Shown here piece after piece: positions 10,501 through 18,730 of a stretch of 64,000 nt of DNA. The notes beneath the pieces were generated by a model, which did no database searches, had not been told where the DNA came from, and saw nothing but the letters and a program-made list of their open reading frames with translations. Source of the DNA: Beroe forskalii (taxonomy: Eukaryota > Ctenophora > Nuda > Beroida > Beroidae); contig WFMF01000007.1 in NCBI GenBank assembly GCA_011033025.1, positions 1,116,001 to 1,180,000 on the forward strand, in the 5' to 3' direction. The first letter of the stretch is position 1, and each line of letters starts with the position of its first letter. A program made the position numbers and the translations under genes.

Positions 10501-13500
10501 GATGTCTGGGTTATACGCGGCATCCCCGCACCCAGTAATGTAGTATCTCTTCATTTCCTCTGTCGTCAGTGCCTGTAAGCAGCTCAGTGACAAAATGGTG
10601 ACAACATGATGATAACATGGGCACACCATGGACACACCATGGTGACAACAAGATGATAACATGGGCACACCATGGGCACACCATGGTGACCACTCACAAC
10701 ATGATGATAACATGAGCATGGTGACAACATGGGCATTGGGCACACTATGGTGACAACACAGTGACATCATGGTGACAACACATTGCTAACATCATGGTGA
10801 CACCATGTAGCGATATCATTTACGAATCATATATATGTTCTTTTTTAATGAAGCAAAATAATCATGAATGAAGCCAAATTATCGGAAACCTTTTTGTAAG
10901 CCACCACATTCTTGATCGTCGTTATAGTGTCTGCACCATTATGTAAACCAAGAAAAGCTACCAGTTCAGAAGCAAAATAATCATGAATGAAGCCAAATTA
11001 TCGGGTGAGTCTTTGTACGGGACCATAAACCAGTCCAGGTTGGGTGAGATTATGTTCCACGAAACCCACAAACTCACTGCCATCATATCGGTATCCCTGC
11101 GACAAAGGGAGACTGCTGTCAAGTTTGATACAGTTATGAATCATGGAATTATTAGTATCTTGACTAATGCAATTAACACCTCATTATTGACTTGATAATA
11201 TCAATAAAACCCAGATTACTGTTTGACCCACCTTGATCATTTGATCTTTCTCTGAAAAACAGAGAAATCCTTGCTCACTAATTGAGAGTATATCACTTGC
11301 GACATCATCACGCGAATTATCTATTGGGAGAGGCATCAACCCGAGGCCCGGTTGGAAGGAATAGAGACAAATCGTGAAGTCGTATCCTTTTGTTGGTATT
11401 AATAAAATTAGAGCTTCGTCTTGAAATTTAAGTGCCATTCTTGAATAGACTGAAATGGTCCCAACTTTATTAGTAAATAATTAATAAAATGTACAATACT
11501 GTTGTGGTAACAAACAATCATAGTACAAACTGTTGGCATGGTTACATGCATCTTTTAACATGGTTGCAATGGCATCCATGCTTCAGTTACATTGGTTACC
11601 ATGGTAACCATAGATATTACAGTTTATCATAGACATTACAGTTTATCATAAATGTTAACGAAAATTTTTTGAAAATCTTCAATTCAAGTATTTAATCGAG
11701 GAAGAAAATAGAAAAACTTCGTGTTTTTGTTGAAAGTTTGAGGTGGCAGGATCAGGGTGAATATTAGTGTCCGTGAATTTAAGGTCCATGATAATGTCCG
11801 TGATAATTATGTCCGATAAGGTAGTACATACCCCCTTTGTCCAGACAGTGCATTTCATCACTCATATCGTTACAGTCAATCACACCGTCACATTCCATGT
11901 TCTTCTTATCGATGCATTCACCTGTATCAGTGCGCCTTGTCACCAGAAAAAATCTGATCTAAGGCTCAAATGGAGATCGTCTAATTAGTTCAGATCCTTT
12001 ATTCTAGGGTTTTAGGTATAGGATAATAATTATAACGATTAGGGGCCATCCAGAAATGAGCTCATCACTTGGGTATGTATGTATGTTTTTGAAATGATGA
12101 GGTAGTCATGAGGTAGTATGTATATAGGTTTGCAAAATGATGAGCTCATCACTTAGAGGTGAAATCTTGACATCAATCACTCGTTGGAAAATTGGACCAA
12201 TGTTGCAGACCTAAATTACAATTTAGATGATCTAACTTAAATTTCACTAGTAATGTCACTTCAGCCTTTCATATTGAATTTGAATGAGTGACGTTACATA
12301 AATCTTGAAATGATGAGATGAGGTTGGGGTATGTATGTATCTTTCCCAAAAGATGAGGTAGTGATGAGGTAGTATGTATGTATGTTCGAAAAAGGCCTAT
12401 TTTTGATGAGCTCATTTCTGGATGGCCCCTTATTGTTAATCCCCACTATGAGACTTAAAAGTGTGTGTCAAATGGGTAACCTGGTAGAGGCAGCTGGAAC
12501 TGAATTGCAGTGTGAATGTTCTCCGTTGAGTCTATTTGGAATGTCACCGTCTCGGCGGACAAACAGGTAGAAATACCAAAGCCACCGAAAAGTGTGTCAT
12601 CGACCCCGTTTTGAAATTCTATCGTGTCACATTCTGAGGGGCAGATAATAAAATATGCGTCTCTTGCTGATATTACCGTATCTTATTTTGTGCCAAATTC
12701 GCAGTCTTGGATAAATTTGTCGGAAAATAAGTGGTCGATTAAATAACGAATGGGAGAGTATTATCGATAATTTTATGACGGGGAGTCAGCCGAATGAGAT
12801 AATTAAAGGGTTTAACTTCATCATCCGGATTGTATGCATTAATGGGTACAATTAACAATGAGGCCGCAGGCCGAATTGTTAATTGACACGATTAATGAAT
12901 TTAATTCGGGTGATAGACACCATAAGCCAAACGCTTAGATGGACCAAAACCACAAGATTAAGTTGGTGGTGTTTCGGGGAAGCGGTATAATTATCGATTT
13001 CACATTTTGTTTTACCTTGATCCCCTCCGTCCAGCTTATAAGTGACTGTTGTTTCACTGTAAGACACTAGAAACTCCTCAATCGGCTCTGTGAACTGCAG
13101 CGTGAAATGATCATGTATTCCAGCCTTCTTCAATGTCTCTGCAACTGCAGATTTGCAATGTTAATATCAATGTCCGATATATTTTCACTTTTCGATACTC
13201 ATGAGCTCATGCGTGGCTTAAGAGCTTAAAATGGTGTTAATAAATACACCAAATGGGCTCATAGCAGATATAGATTGTCGGCTGCTGACCTGCATAGTGC
13301 TAACCCTATTCCCCTAACCTGTTACTATGAGTGCCAGCAATGATGCCACTTAACTGAAATATCGGATAACTGTTAACGAGCTTTATAATAGAATGAATAA
13401 TTTTCAGTATTCTCTCTATCTGAAATTTCAGAAAAAAGTTCGTGTCAATAGATGAGATTATAATTCTTGCGTTTTTTGTACATTGTGTTTTATCATGTGC

Positions 13501-13682
13501 AACGCACGTTACCTGCCACAACGAGAAGAGTTGTGCAGGAGTTCTCGCTGGCGCCCACTTTGTGGAACATGGTGTAAGTTCCCGCATCCGAGGTGTCCAC
13601 AGCGGCTTTAGAGAAGGAGTAGATCCCGCCAGAGTGCGAGAACATGTCGCTGACATCCTCCTCTGCGCCATTTGGCGCCCTC
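4340..13682 (-). CDS. Adhesion-GPCR-like multidomain receptor gene (extracellular part), 21 exons recognised
   Basis: A minus-strand gene assembled from exons listed separately. They join by GT-AG introns with matching phase at nearly every junction between 13.7 and 5.1 kb. N to C it encodes an Ig-like segment, an unassigned segment, the C-terminal half of an LDL-receptor class A repeat, a ConA-like segment with cysteine-rich region, a C-type-lectin-like domain, a pentraxin/LamG jellyroll, a basic linker with RxKR sites, an unassigned module, an HRM domain (ending CPYG, then TGWETTESGKC) and a GAIN domain. HRM plus GAIN is diagnostic of adhesion GPCRs, surface receptors whose GAIN domain autoproteolyses before a 7TM bundle. 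No GPS or 7TM exon was found. Unresolved junctions: 12,481 to 11,935; 9218 to 9008; 5710 to 5587; and the in-frame stop in 4860-4954. It could be a live gene with sequencing errors, a secreted variant, or a decaying copy. Confidence 0.82.
4530..4795 (+). repeat. Intronic minisatellite, ~15-bp GGAATGTGTTGCTA
   Basis: About 17 units of GAATGTGTTGCTAG(G/A) lie between the last two receptor exons. The 15-bp period keeps frames open on both strands (for example THSLATHSLATHSLA), so short predicted proteins here are artefacts. Confidence 0.9.
4860..4954 (-). CDS. Receptor exon with apparent nonsense/frameshift
   Basis: Acceptor ATTATTCAG, donor GTTATG. The length fits phase 2 to 1, and the start reads IVESVNENF, as expected for GAIN. 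The expected frame then hits TGA within TTTTGATGA. Dropping or adding a T reopens a frame. This is either a real lesion or a homopolymer error. Confidence 0.5.
5086..5153 (-). CDS. Receptor exon: GAIN helix
   Basis: Acceptor CTCATAG, donor GTTAGT, phase 0 to 2. It encodes VADTVNQKTSVETVEAEAQ, continuing the helical subdomain in phase with the preceding exon. Confidence 0.68.
5370..5587 (-). CDS. Receptor exon: GAIN helical subdomain
   Basis: It encodes GGDSWSPEVEKKLKRL, LSINLTHSTQNFNQ, VVQEVETVTESELETTADA and SPATMDSIVE, alpha-helical as in GAIN subdomain A, with donor GTAAGA (phase 0). The acceptor (TACAAG before a G-run) is one base out of phase with the upstream donor. The adjacent 14-C and 7-C runs are plausible sites of consensus error. 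Confidence 0.78.
5710..5906 (-). CDS. Receptor exon: HRM C-terminus and start of GAIN
   Basis: Acceptor CATCAG, donor GTGAGA, phase 1 to 0. It encodes PYGKVDSPSEIAFAEKACK, then ETGWETTESGKCGV, completing HRM with the C ... W ... G-x-C pattern, and runs into the helical subdomain (NDTVEEYTETINQ). A second, imperfect copy of its 3' end and donor lies at 5622-5645. Confidence 0.88.
6334..6474 (-). CDS. Receptor exon: HRM domain, N-terminal part
   Basis: Acceptor CTTCAG, donor GTGAGT, phase 1 to 1. It encodes PLKCPKYDNENMGEKGAV, then SWPATFDIKTVRVI. Joined to the next exon this gives CPYG. The W-P-x-T ... V-x-x-x-C-P pattern is the signature of the hormone-receptor-motif domain of adhesion GPCRs. 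Confidence 0.88.
6560..6915 (+). repeat. Intronic degenerate minisatellite, GTTGCTAAGA motif
   Basis: Irregular 12-18-bp spacing of (G/A)TTGCTAAG, ATGTTGCT and ACATTGCTA fills most of the intron between receptor exons 6920 and 6334. It shares the TTGCTA core with the array at 4530. Confidence 0.8.
6920..7028 (-). CDS. Receptor exon: stalk before HRM
   Basis: Acceptor AATCCAG, donor GTATGA, phase 0 to 1. It encodes AEVGFPVQLSVTPVYATNE, then CITNVLSPTDYYPDDG, likely a small beta-sandwich segment. Phases match both neighbours. Confidence 0.75.
7205..7293 (-). CDS. Receptor exon: stalk
   Basis: Acceptor TGTGACAG, donor GTTAGT, phase 1 to 0. It encodes LLDELSYDVLLNVYNSQL, then LLQVADKTVQ. It resolves what is otherwise a phase clash between the 7640 and 6920 exons, which supports it strongly. 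Confidence 0.72.
7640..8179 (-). CDS. Receptor exon: pentraxin/LamG C-terminus plus basic cleavage-site linker
   Basis: The largest exon (180 codons), acceptor CTCCGCAG, donor GTCAGA, phase 1 to 1. SGVLTVGSLPPSAG and WSGAIHNLVIWDTFF close the jellyroll. After TIASCGQ comes a linker with four basic clusters (VKKRS, GGKRS, REKRG, GTRSV) spaced 8-11 residues apart. REKR fits the furin consensus R-x-K/R-R. It ends PSVGLSIPDTAHYTVKAV, before the stalk leading to the HRM domain. Confidence 0.82.
8467..8634 (-). CDS. Receptor exon: pentraxin/LamG domain, third part
   Basis: Acceptor ATCCCAG, donor GTGGGT, phase 1 to 1. It encodes SSGGMAYLTVYIAGFAEYF, then ENYLCLRWEKLTGRIDLAV and GQWVVGTNS. This matches the H-x-C-x-x-W ... 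G-x-W-x-x-G central strands of the family, with Cys here likely pairing to that in the preceding exon. Confidence 0.8.
8820..8913 (-). CDS. Receptor exon: pentraxin/LamG domain, second part
   Basis: Acceptor CTGTCTCAG, donor GTAGGA, phase 0 to 1. It encodes LTVCWAATGSGDLLHF, the hallmark aromatic-cysteine strand of pentraxin-type domains (compare F-T-V-C-x-W), then RDLQIRI. Confidence 0.78.
8941..9008 (-). CDS. Receptor exon: pentraxin/LamG domain, N-terminal strand
   Basis: Acceptor AAATCCCAG, donor GTTAGT, ends phase 0. It encodes ESDILQNTGLADFSTEKF ahead of the LTVCW strand of the next exon, as expected for the start of a concanavalin-like jellyroll. Confidence 0.6.
9218..9421 (-). CDS. 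Receptor exon: C-type-lectin-like domain, core
   Basis: Acceptor CTATTCAG. It encodes CSGGDCVTEALLQKADG, then PITYTNWAGAP and DGSWTIKE, ending RKLCHL. The P-I-x-Y-T-N-W and D-G-x-W features are typical of CTLD folds; the usual calcium-site EPN and WND triplets are not evident, so sugar binding is doubtful. The donor GTTAAG leaves phase 2, while the next exon wants phase 1. A donor 27 bases earlier (in DSD) or a missed micro-exon would reconcile them. Confidence 0.7.
9626..9734 (-). CDS. Receptor exon: C-type-lectin-like domain, first part
   Basis: Acceptor ATATTCAG, donor GTGAAT, phase 1 to 2. It encodes VVALGNKTDKSC, then AWIVNAWNNLLGVSS. The phase joins perfectly to the exon on each side. 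An overlapping frame starting LHECVDSERLEQLAGRI also looks lectin-like but fails the phase test. Confidence 0.7.
9877..10017 (-). CDS. Receptor exon: cysteine-rich module
   Basis: Acceptor CCCCGCAG, donor GTGAGT, phase 1 to 1. It encodes FICDTGTVIVDHCKGGDY, then KCGGGDTECDYVAS, with five cysteines. It leads into the C-type-lectin-like exons. Its acceptor sits at the edge of an intronic minisatellite carrying further copies of the same acceptor. Confidence 0.75.
10018..10165 (+). repeat. Intronic minisatellite, ~28-30 bp, containing splice-acceptor copies
   Basis: Repeats of GGGGTATTTTCAGCTCTGC plus GGGGTTTT abut the exon at 9877-10,017. On the gene strand every unit reads CCCCGCAGAG, identical to the authentic acceptor and first exon bases. 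Confidence 0.8.
10392..10572 (-). CDS. Receptor exon: cysteine-containing module
   Basis: Acceptor GCTTACAG, donor GTAAGTG (strong), phase 0 to 1. It encodes ALTTEEMKRYYITGCGDAA, LDYHALITMQLMG and QYSVLPSMCQ. No family recognised. Phase and splice strength support it as a real exon. Confidence 0.72.
10590..10805 (+). repeat. Intronic minisatellite, CACCATGGTGACAACATGAT motif
   Basis: Degenerate units of 12-36 bp built on ATGGTGACA, ATGATAACA and ATGGGCACACC, immediately upstream (gene sense) of the acceptor at 10,573. Confidence 0.8.
11019..11096 (-). CDS. Receptor exon: short linker
   Basis: Acceptor GTCGCAG, phase 0 to 0, 26 codons including GYRYDGSEFVGFVEHNL. The donor (CCC then GTACAA) is weak but is the only one keeping phase with both neighbours before the in-frame TAA. 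Part of its 3' flank (AATAATCATGAATGAAGCCA on the plus strand) is repeated at ~10,857. Confidence 0.55.
11232..11449 (-). CDS. Receptor exon: ConA/LamG-like segment (candidate)
   Basis: Acceptor TTTCAG, donor GTGGGT, phase 1 to 0. It encodes RMALKFQDEALILLIPTKG, DFTICLYSF and ILSISEQGFLCFSEKDQMI. The F-T-I-C strand followed by I-L-S-x-S is reminiscent of pentraxin/LamG jellyrolls, as in the clearer domain at 7.6-9 kb. The assignment is inference. Confidence 0.7.
11832..11935 (-). CDS. Receptor exon: LDL-receptor class A repeat, C-terminal half
   Basis: It encodes GECI, then ECDGVIDCNDMSDEMHC, the calcium-binding acidic signature of an LDLa repeat with its last four cysteines. The first two cysteines are not in this exon. 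An alternative upstream acceptor at ~11,961 would add FFLVTRR, but it introduces a phase mismatch. The donor is GTATGT, phase 1, matching the next exon. Confidence 0.8.
12039..12433. mobile_element. MITE inserted in a receptor intron
   Basis: AGGGGCCATCCAGAAATGAG at the left and its exact inverse at the right (CTCATTTCTGGATGGCCCCT), ~27 bp in all, bound a ~390-bp element. Subterminal GTATGTATGTATG and ATGATGAGGTAGT repeats occur on both sides. TTA-type flanks suggest a short target duplication. There is no coding capacity. Confidence 0.8.
12481..12633 (-). CDS. Receptor exon: unassigned beta-rich segment
   Basis: Acceptor CCCCTCAG, donor GTTACC, phase 1 to 1. It encodes ECDTIEFQNGVDDTLFGG and ISTCLSAETVTFQIDSTEN. 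Two cysteines could pair. The next recognisable exon (LDLa) does not match this phase directly, so a small exon may be missing in 11.94-12.48 kb, where a MITE has inserted. Confidence 0.75.
13016..13138 (-). CDS. Receptor exon: linker after Ig
   Basis: Acceptor TTGCAG, donor GTAAAA, phase 1 to 1. It encodes ETLKKAGIHDHFTLQFTEP and then YSETTVTYKLDGGDQ, a beta-rich segment with no family I can name. Phase matches the Ig exon upstream and the next exon downstream. Confidence 0.75.
13513..13682 (-). CDS. Receptor exon: Ig-like domain, C-terminal half
   Basis: The acceptor CCCCCGCAG precedes 13,682 and the donor GTAACG follows 13,513. The exon encodes DTSDAGTYTMF then GASENSCTTLLVV, the D-x-G-x-Y core and last strand of an Ig domain. 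The usual Tyr-x-Cys cysteine is replaced, with a Cys later in SCTTL. The N-terminal half of the fold must lie in an unfound upstream exon. It starts in phase 2 and ends in phase 1. Confidence 0.75.
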
Positions 13683-13694
13683 CTGCGGGGGAGA

Positions 13695-14070
13695 CACTAA
13701 AATACATTGTACATTGTGAAGTTGTGATATACATTGTACAATGCATTGAACATTGTGCTATACATTACATACAGTACATTGTACATTATGCTATATTAAT
13801 ATATTGTGCTATACATTGTACATTGTTTTATACATTGTACATTGTGCTTGACATTGTACATTGTGCTATACATTGAACATTGTTATATACATAGTGATAT
13901 ACATTGTGATATACATTGTACTATACATTGTACATTGTACTATACATTGTACATTGTGATATACATTGTACATTGTGCTATACATTGTACATTGTGATAT
14001 ACATTGTACATTGTGATAAACATTGTACATTGTGCAATACATTATACAATACATTGTACAATACCCTGGT
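13695..14070 (+). repeat. Minisatellite, ~19-21-bp ATACATTGTACATTGTGCT
   Basis: About 18 units of ATACATTGTACATTGTG(C/A)T directly precede (gene sense) the Ig exon's acceptor. Each TACATTGTA is self-complementary, so the array is palindrome-rich. Predicted frames are low-complexity artefacts. Confidence 0.92.
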
Positions 14071-16439
14071 CCCTGGTAATCCTGATTCCTGTAAGCTGTT
14101 TTTATCTACAATCCACAGAACAGAAGTGCTATGATTGTTTAATATAGTAAAACGGTCCTTTCCATAAAATCTTCACAAAGGTAGATTCAATACATTGGAA
14201 TACAATACATTGCGTTTACAACGATGTGGCTGTAGTCTGTCGTGCAGGGTTCTAAGGATGGATAGTTTTAGTTGCCATGGCGACATGTCTTATGTCATCA
14301 ATCATTGTCACTATGGCAATCATTATGATTGTTTAATACTAGTAAGTCCAAATTTTGAATTCCCACTTTTTCCAGACTTGTAATCTTCACAGTTTCGTTA
14401 TATGTTAAAATTGTGGAATTATATCACAATTTAGGTTAGTAAACTCCCAAATTTGACTACTATGTTTCTCGAACCAGTCTGTCGTGCAGGGTTCTAAGGA
14501 TGGATAAGTTTTGCATGTCTTTGGACACAGTCTTGAAACACCAATCATCATAAGTAATCTTCCACCAAACTATAATTAGCCAATCATTCGAATAATTGTA
14601 AAAACATACCTGCTCAGGAAGTGCTTCCTAATTGCGTTGTGAATGAAGTGGTGGGTGGAATGATGTATGGATGGGACGTAGAACGGCATCTTAATATTTT
14701 ACTTAAACTAATGCTAGCCATTTCAAAAGGATACATCGTCGGTCATTCAAAAGGATACGTTGCTATCTCCATTCCCAATGGTTACTTCCGAAAATCTCCA
14801 ATGGTTACTTGCGAATCCCATTGCTCTTTTTAATAACCATTACTTTCGTTCCTTCAGAGTTAGCTTCATTGTACAATGTCTCATGATAGCTATTTGACCT
14901 GTAAAGTAAACTGTTTTCTCCCAAAACCTGTAAAATAAACTGTCTTCTTCTAAAACTCGAATCACCGCTTAATTTATGCTTCATAAGTAATTCATAATTT
15001 AGGTGTTGTAAAGCTTTAAACTCTACAACGCTTCTTTAAAAAAGACGTCTGAATGAAAAGAAGAGTGAATTTCTCCAAAAGTGCGTTGAAAGAAATAAGC
15101 AATCCAAGATCAACTGAAAATTAAGCTAGATCACTGTCAGACGCTACAAAGTAAACACAGAAGAGGTAATTACTTTCACACAGCAACTCATCAACTGGAG
15201 CACATCAGGCAAGTGATGCTTGCTAAGAGTTAACATGGAACACGTGGACTATAAGCCGTGACGTCACCATGACAGAAACTATATTCACAGACTCACGCGT
15301 GTACACTCAGTTTTCTTTATGAGAAACTTATTGGAATCCTAGGCGGCAAGTGTCTTATTTTTTCCACAATTTTGAACCTAAAAGTTTTTATCGGTTTCTT
15401 AATCCTGCATACAGTACAGAAAAATGTTTTTGAAACGTCCTTCAATCGTCCTTCTTATGAAAAAAACTGAGTGAATATCGAAAAAGTAACGAGCTACTCA
15501 AACAAAGATATAACAAGTAAAAGGCTATTGATTGCAGTGTAACGTGGTAGTGTAACGAGCATTCCGATGGAAGTCATAGCATTCCACTTCCAATAGACGT
15601 TATAGAGTCATGATTCAATTACCACGTTTTAGGGTTCACCTATAATTGAAAGATGAGTGGATTATTTCATGGCGTCAAGTTACATTAAGTCATAGTGAAA
15701 GGCTGTGGATAAAATATTAATAACAATTTTGACAAAAGTCATACCACAGTACGAACAGCAAAGTTGTGGTAAATTGTAATATGATCTGTCCCCATGTCTG
15801 ATGCCTCTACAGGTACCTCAATTAGGCGAACAAAATCAAAACTTCAAAAAGTATAGAAGTGAAAGTCTCCATGTCTCATGCTATTAGGAATATGTCTCAT
15901 GCAACTAAGAATATGACGTTATGATGCCTGAAAACTGGTAGTTGGTGCTCACGCCTCAAATTCTCAATTTAAACATCGGTTCGGCGAGGGTGATTATGCA
16001 GCAATAAGAGTTAACGTGTACTATAACATGTGACTGCAGTTTTCCGTTGGAGTAGTGGCCTTAAATTAAAATTGATTAATAATGAAACAGTGCTGTGATA
16101 CGCCAGCTCTCTGGAGTGGGTTTGAGGGGTTTGGAGCAGGTAGGTTCGCAAAACTTCAAGGTGGAATGTTAGAGAACAGAGTCTTGAAATTTTCGAAGAA
16201 TCTCCATGTGTGTACCATGCGTGTATCACGCGCCAGTCATGTGGAAATTTCATAAGACATTCTCAGAACTCGCAACATCTACATTGAATTATCTTAATTG
16301 TTGATACTGACAGTCATAGATTCTGAAAAAGATGATGATGGTTGCCAATGATTGATAATGGTTTAACGATGGTTGATAATGTTCTGATAGAGGACAGACT
16401 CAGTCTCTTATTAGAAACTGACTCATTATAGTCATAGAC
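14071..16439. other. AT-rich stretch, no gene recognised
   Basis: I could not place the missing N-terminal Ig exon or a signal-peptide exon here. A short direct repeat (CTGTCGTGCAGGGTTCTAAG) occurs at ~14,237 and ~14,480. Otherwise this looks like intron or intergenic DNA. Confidence 0.45.
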
Positions 16440-16565
16440 ACACGCATATCGCATCAATTTTGTGATATTTCCCGAGGTCGCGGTCCGAGGGATGTATCCG
16501 ATAAAACCCGCAGCCCGAAGGCCGAGGGTATAAATCGATGTGAACCCGATCAGGCAAGTTTATGT
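16440..16565. repeat. Diverged copy of the 1983-2247 repeat family
   Basis: It shares CCGAGGGATGTATCCG, CCGAGGGTATAAA and GAACCCGATCAGGCAAGT with the block at 2120-2210, in the same order. Confidence 0.6.
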
Positions 16566-16844
16566 ATAGTCTCCGATGACGGACGACGGTGATGCGTCAG
16601 TGTCTTAAAATTGCCATGATTTTGCCACCGTTTTGTGAGTTTTTCTCGATAAAAAGTGTACAAAAAGTAAACTATATCTAAACCTGATGCACTATCAAGA
16701 CATAATGGGAGGTGCGAAGTCTAGCAAGTAAAGCAAACAATAATAGGTCGCTTAAGTCACATGTAGGGTTAAGTGCATTGTTGTGACATTTTCATAAAGG
16801 AGTAAAGACCATTCTACACCGCCCTTACACCAACAAAAACTTAC

Positions 16845-16867
16845 TTGAAGTCGAGGACAGCTTCCAT
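16845..16867 (-). CDS. Candidate first coding exon of the receptor (weak)
   Basis: On the minus strand an ATG 45-55 bp downstream of a TATA-like box opens MEAVLDF, ending at a strong donor (GTAAGT) in phase 2, the phase needed by the Ig exon at 13,682. Against it: no signal peptide, and the Ig domain would lack its first half, so further exons would be needed. Confidence 0.22.
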
Positions 16868-16912
16868 TGAGGCAACAACAAAGAAATAGGTATACAAGCT
16901 TCAGAAAGGAAA

Positions 16913-16922
16913 GCTTTATATA
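16913..16922 (-). promoter_or_regulatory. Candidate TATA box (minus)
   Basis: TATATAAAGC on the minus strand, ~46 bp upstream of the candidate ATG at 16,867 and downstream of tandem CACGTG sites. Position and sequence fit a core promoter; there is no direct support. Confidence 0.25.
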
Positions 16923-16999
16923 ATGGCAGATAAACTTTCCACTGTAGGTCAGTATAAAAAGGCTACCATGGTAACGTGTTAGGCGCCGCGTGATCTTTG

Positions 17000-17062
17000 T
17001 CACGTGATATCACACGTCACCATGGACACGTGATATCACACGTCACCATAGGCACATGATTG
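17000..17062. promoter_or_regulatory. Tandem CACGTGATATCACACGTCAC boxes
   Basis: Two 26-bp repeats (CACGTGATATCACACGTCAC plus CATRGR) contain an E-box (CACGTG) and CGTCA half-sites, preceded by a third CACGTGAT. They lie ~90-140 bp upstream of the TATA-like box. Confidence 0.35.
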
Positions 17063-17411
17063 CTGAGCAAGATTCCTCGGATAGCTACTCTAGAAACAGT
17101 TTCAGAAAACATCATCGGAAAACCTGCAGTATGCTAGTTTGCGTTATACTTATATCGACTGTAAAGGCGTAAACGTATCAACAAAATTCGTACTTTCGGA
17201 AAGAATTCCTTCCAATCCATCGGTAAACAAGGCTTTTGTTTGTAAACCTTAAGTCATGTATCAAGTCATGTATGTTAATTGTACGCTTTTATTGCCATTC
17301 TACTAAGCCACAGTCAATTTCTTGGTTCCACAACACTTCGTGATGACAAACCTCTGTTAATAGGTTCTTTTTTATTTTACACTTTTTCGGTGGTTCTGAA
17401 ACCTGAGCTCC

Positions 17412-17875
17412 TGAATACTTAGAGTAAGTGAGTAAGTGAGTGAGTGAGTGAGTGTGTGATTGAGGGGTTGAATGAGGGAGGGAGTGTGTGAGACGTGAGT
17501 GAGTGAGTGAGTGTGTGAGTGAGTGAGTTATTGGTGAGTGAGTGAGTAAATGAGTAAGAGAGTGAGTAAGTAAGGGAGTGATTGAGTAAGTGAGTAATTG
17601 AGTGAGTGAGTGAGTGTATGTGTGAGTGAGTAAGTGATTGAATGAGTGAGTGGGTGGGTGAGTTAGTGAGTGACTGAGTGAGTGAGTTATTATGAGTGAC
17701 TGGGTTGGTTAGTGAGTGATTAAATTCGTAAGAGGGTGAGTAAGTAAAAGAGTGATTGAGTAAGTGAGTGAATGAGCGAGTTGAGTGAGTGCGTGGGTGA
17801 GTGAGTAAATGAGTAAATGATTAAGTGAGTGAGTGAGTGAATGAGTGAGTGAGACGTGAGTGAGTGAGAGAAGTA
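17412..17875 (+). repeat. (GAGT)n microsatellite, ~460 bp
   Basis: An interrupted tetranucleotide tract of GAGT/GAGTGAGT with drift to GAAT, GTGT and TAAG. Long and old. Confidence 0.95.
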
Positions 17876-18388
17876 AAATTAGAATATCTTTAGCGACATT
17901 AGCAGCCTAATTATGGAAACGATGGATGTAAGTCACAGTAGCGCTAATTTCTCAAAATTTCAAGACACGGTCTCTTACCAAAGTTACAATAAATCAATTT
18001 TATAATTGTCGAATGCTTATTAACTATCGCGAGCATGGAGAAATTAATGCTGCTATGGCTGCACTATCATAATTCCAGCGTATTTGCGTGATATCAATGT
18101 ACCTCATGTCTGCAACTTTCCTAGGCCACACAAACTAAACTGTTAACAACTTGATTGCAGATTATTGTTGCCATGAATGATTGAACCTACAACAATGAAC
18201 CGCCTCTTAATTTTTCATTATAAAATATCGTCTAGGTAATTGTTTTTTAATTGTACCTGGTAGGTACAATGAACAAACAAAGGAAAAAAGAGTCTAGATA
18301 AGTAGATAGTACTACAGTATAATAAAACTATACTCGGTGCCCTAACTATGCCCCAGCTATGCATCAACAATGGACAAAGTTCTCTAGA

Positions 18389-18730
18389 AGGGGCCATCCA
18401 TTAAGGACATCCGCAAAATTTGGGCCATTTATGACCCCTCCCTCCCAGTCCCCCCTTGTCCGCAAACGACCATATTTTAGAAATCCCTCCCTCCCCCCAG
18501 GACGTCCGCATTTTCCTTTAAAATCTTCTGGGCCATCATTTTTGGGCCCGAAATTTCATGATTTGTTAGTGAAATATCCGTCAAATCGACCAAAATTTCC
18601 ATAAATTGCGGACATCTGCATTTGACCAATCACCCCTATGAGAATGTTCGCATTGGCCAGACTCCCCCGGCCTCCCCCTCATTGCGGACGTCTTTTAATT
18701 TTATGCTTTTATGGATCAGGCTGGCCCCAA
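18389..18730. mobile_element. MITE-like element with GGGGCCA termini
   Basis: The left end AGGGGCCATCCATTAAGGAC, then ATCCGCAA, is matched imperfectly in inverse at the right by TTGCGGACGTC ... ATGGATCAGGCTGGCCCC. The interior repeats GACGTCCGCA-like motifs in both orientations. It shares the GGGGCCATCCA end with the element at 12,039 but is otherwise different. Confidence 0.6.

Noticed and set aside
10852-11005. CRISPR-like direct repeats (AATAATCATGAATGAAGCCA twice)
   Set aside because: Only two copies, in a eukaryotic intron, overlapping an exon end; a simple local duplication.
13442-14134. Open frames of 60-144 residues rich in IVHCAIHCTL
   Set aside because: Shadows of the ATACATTGTACATTGTG array, plus the antisense of the Ig exon.
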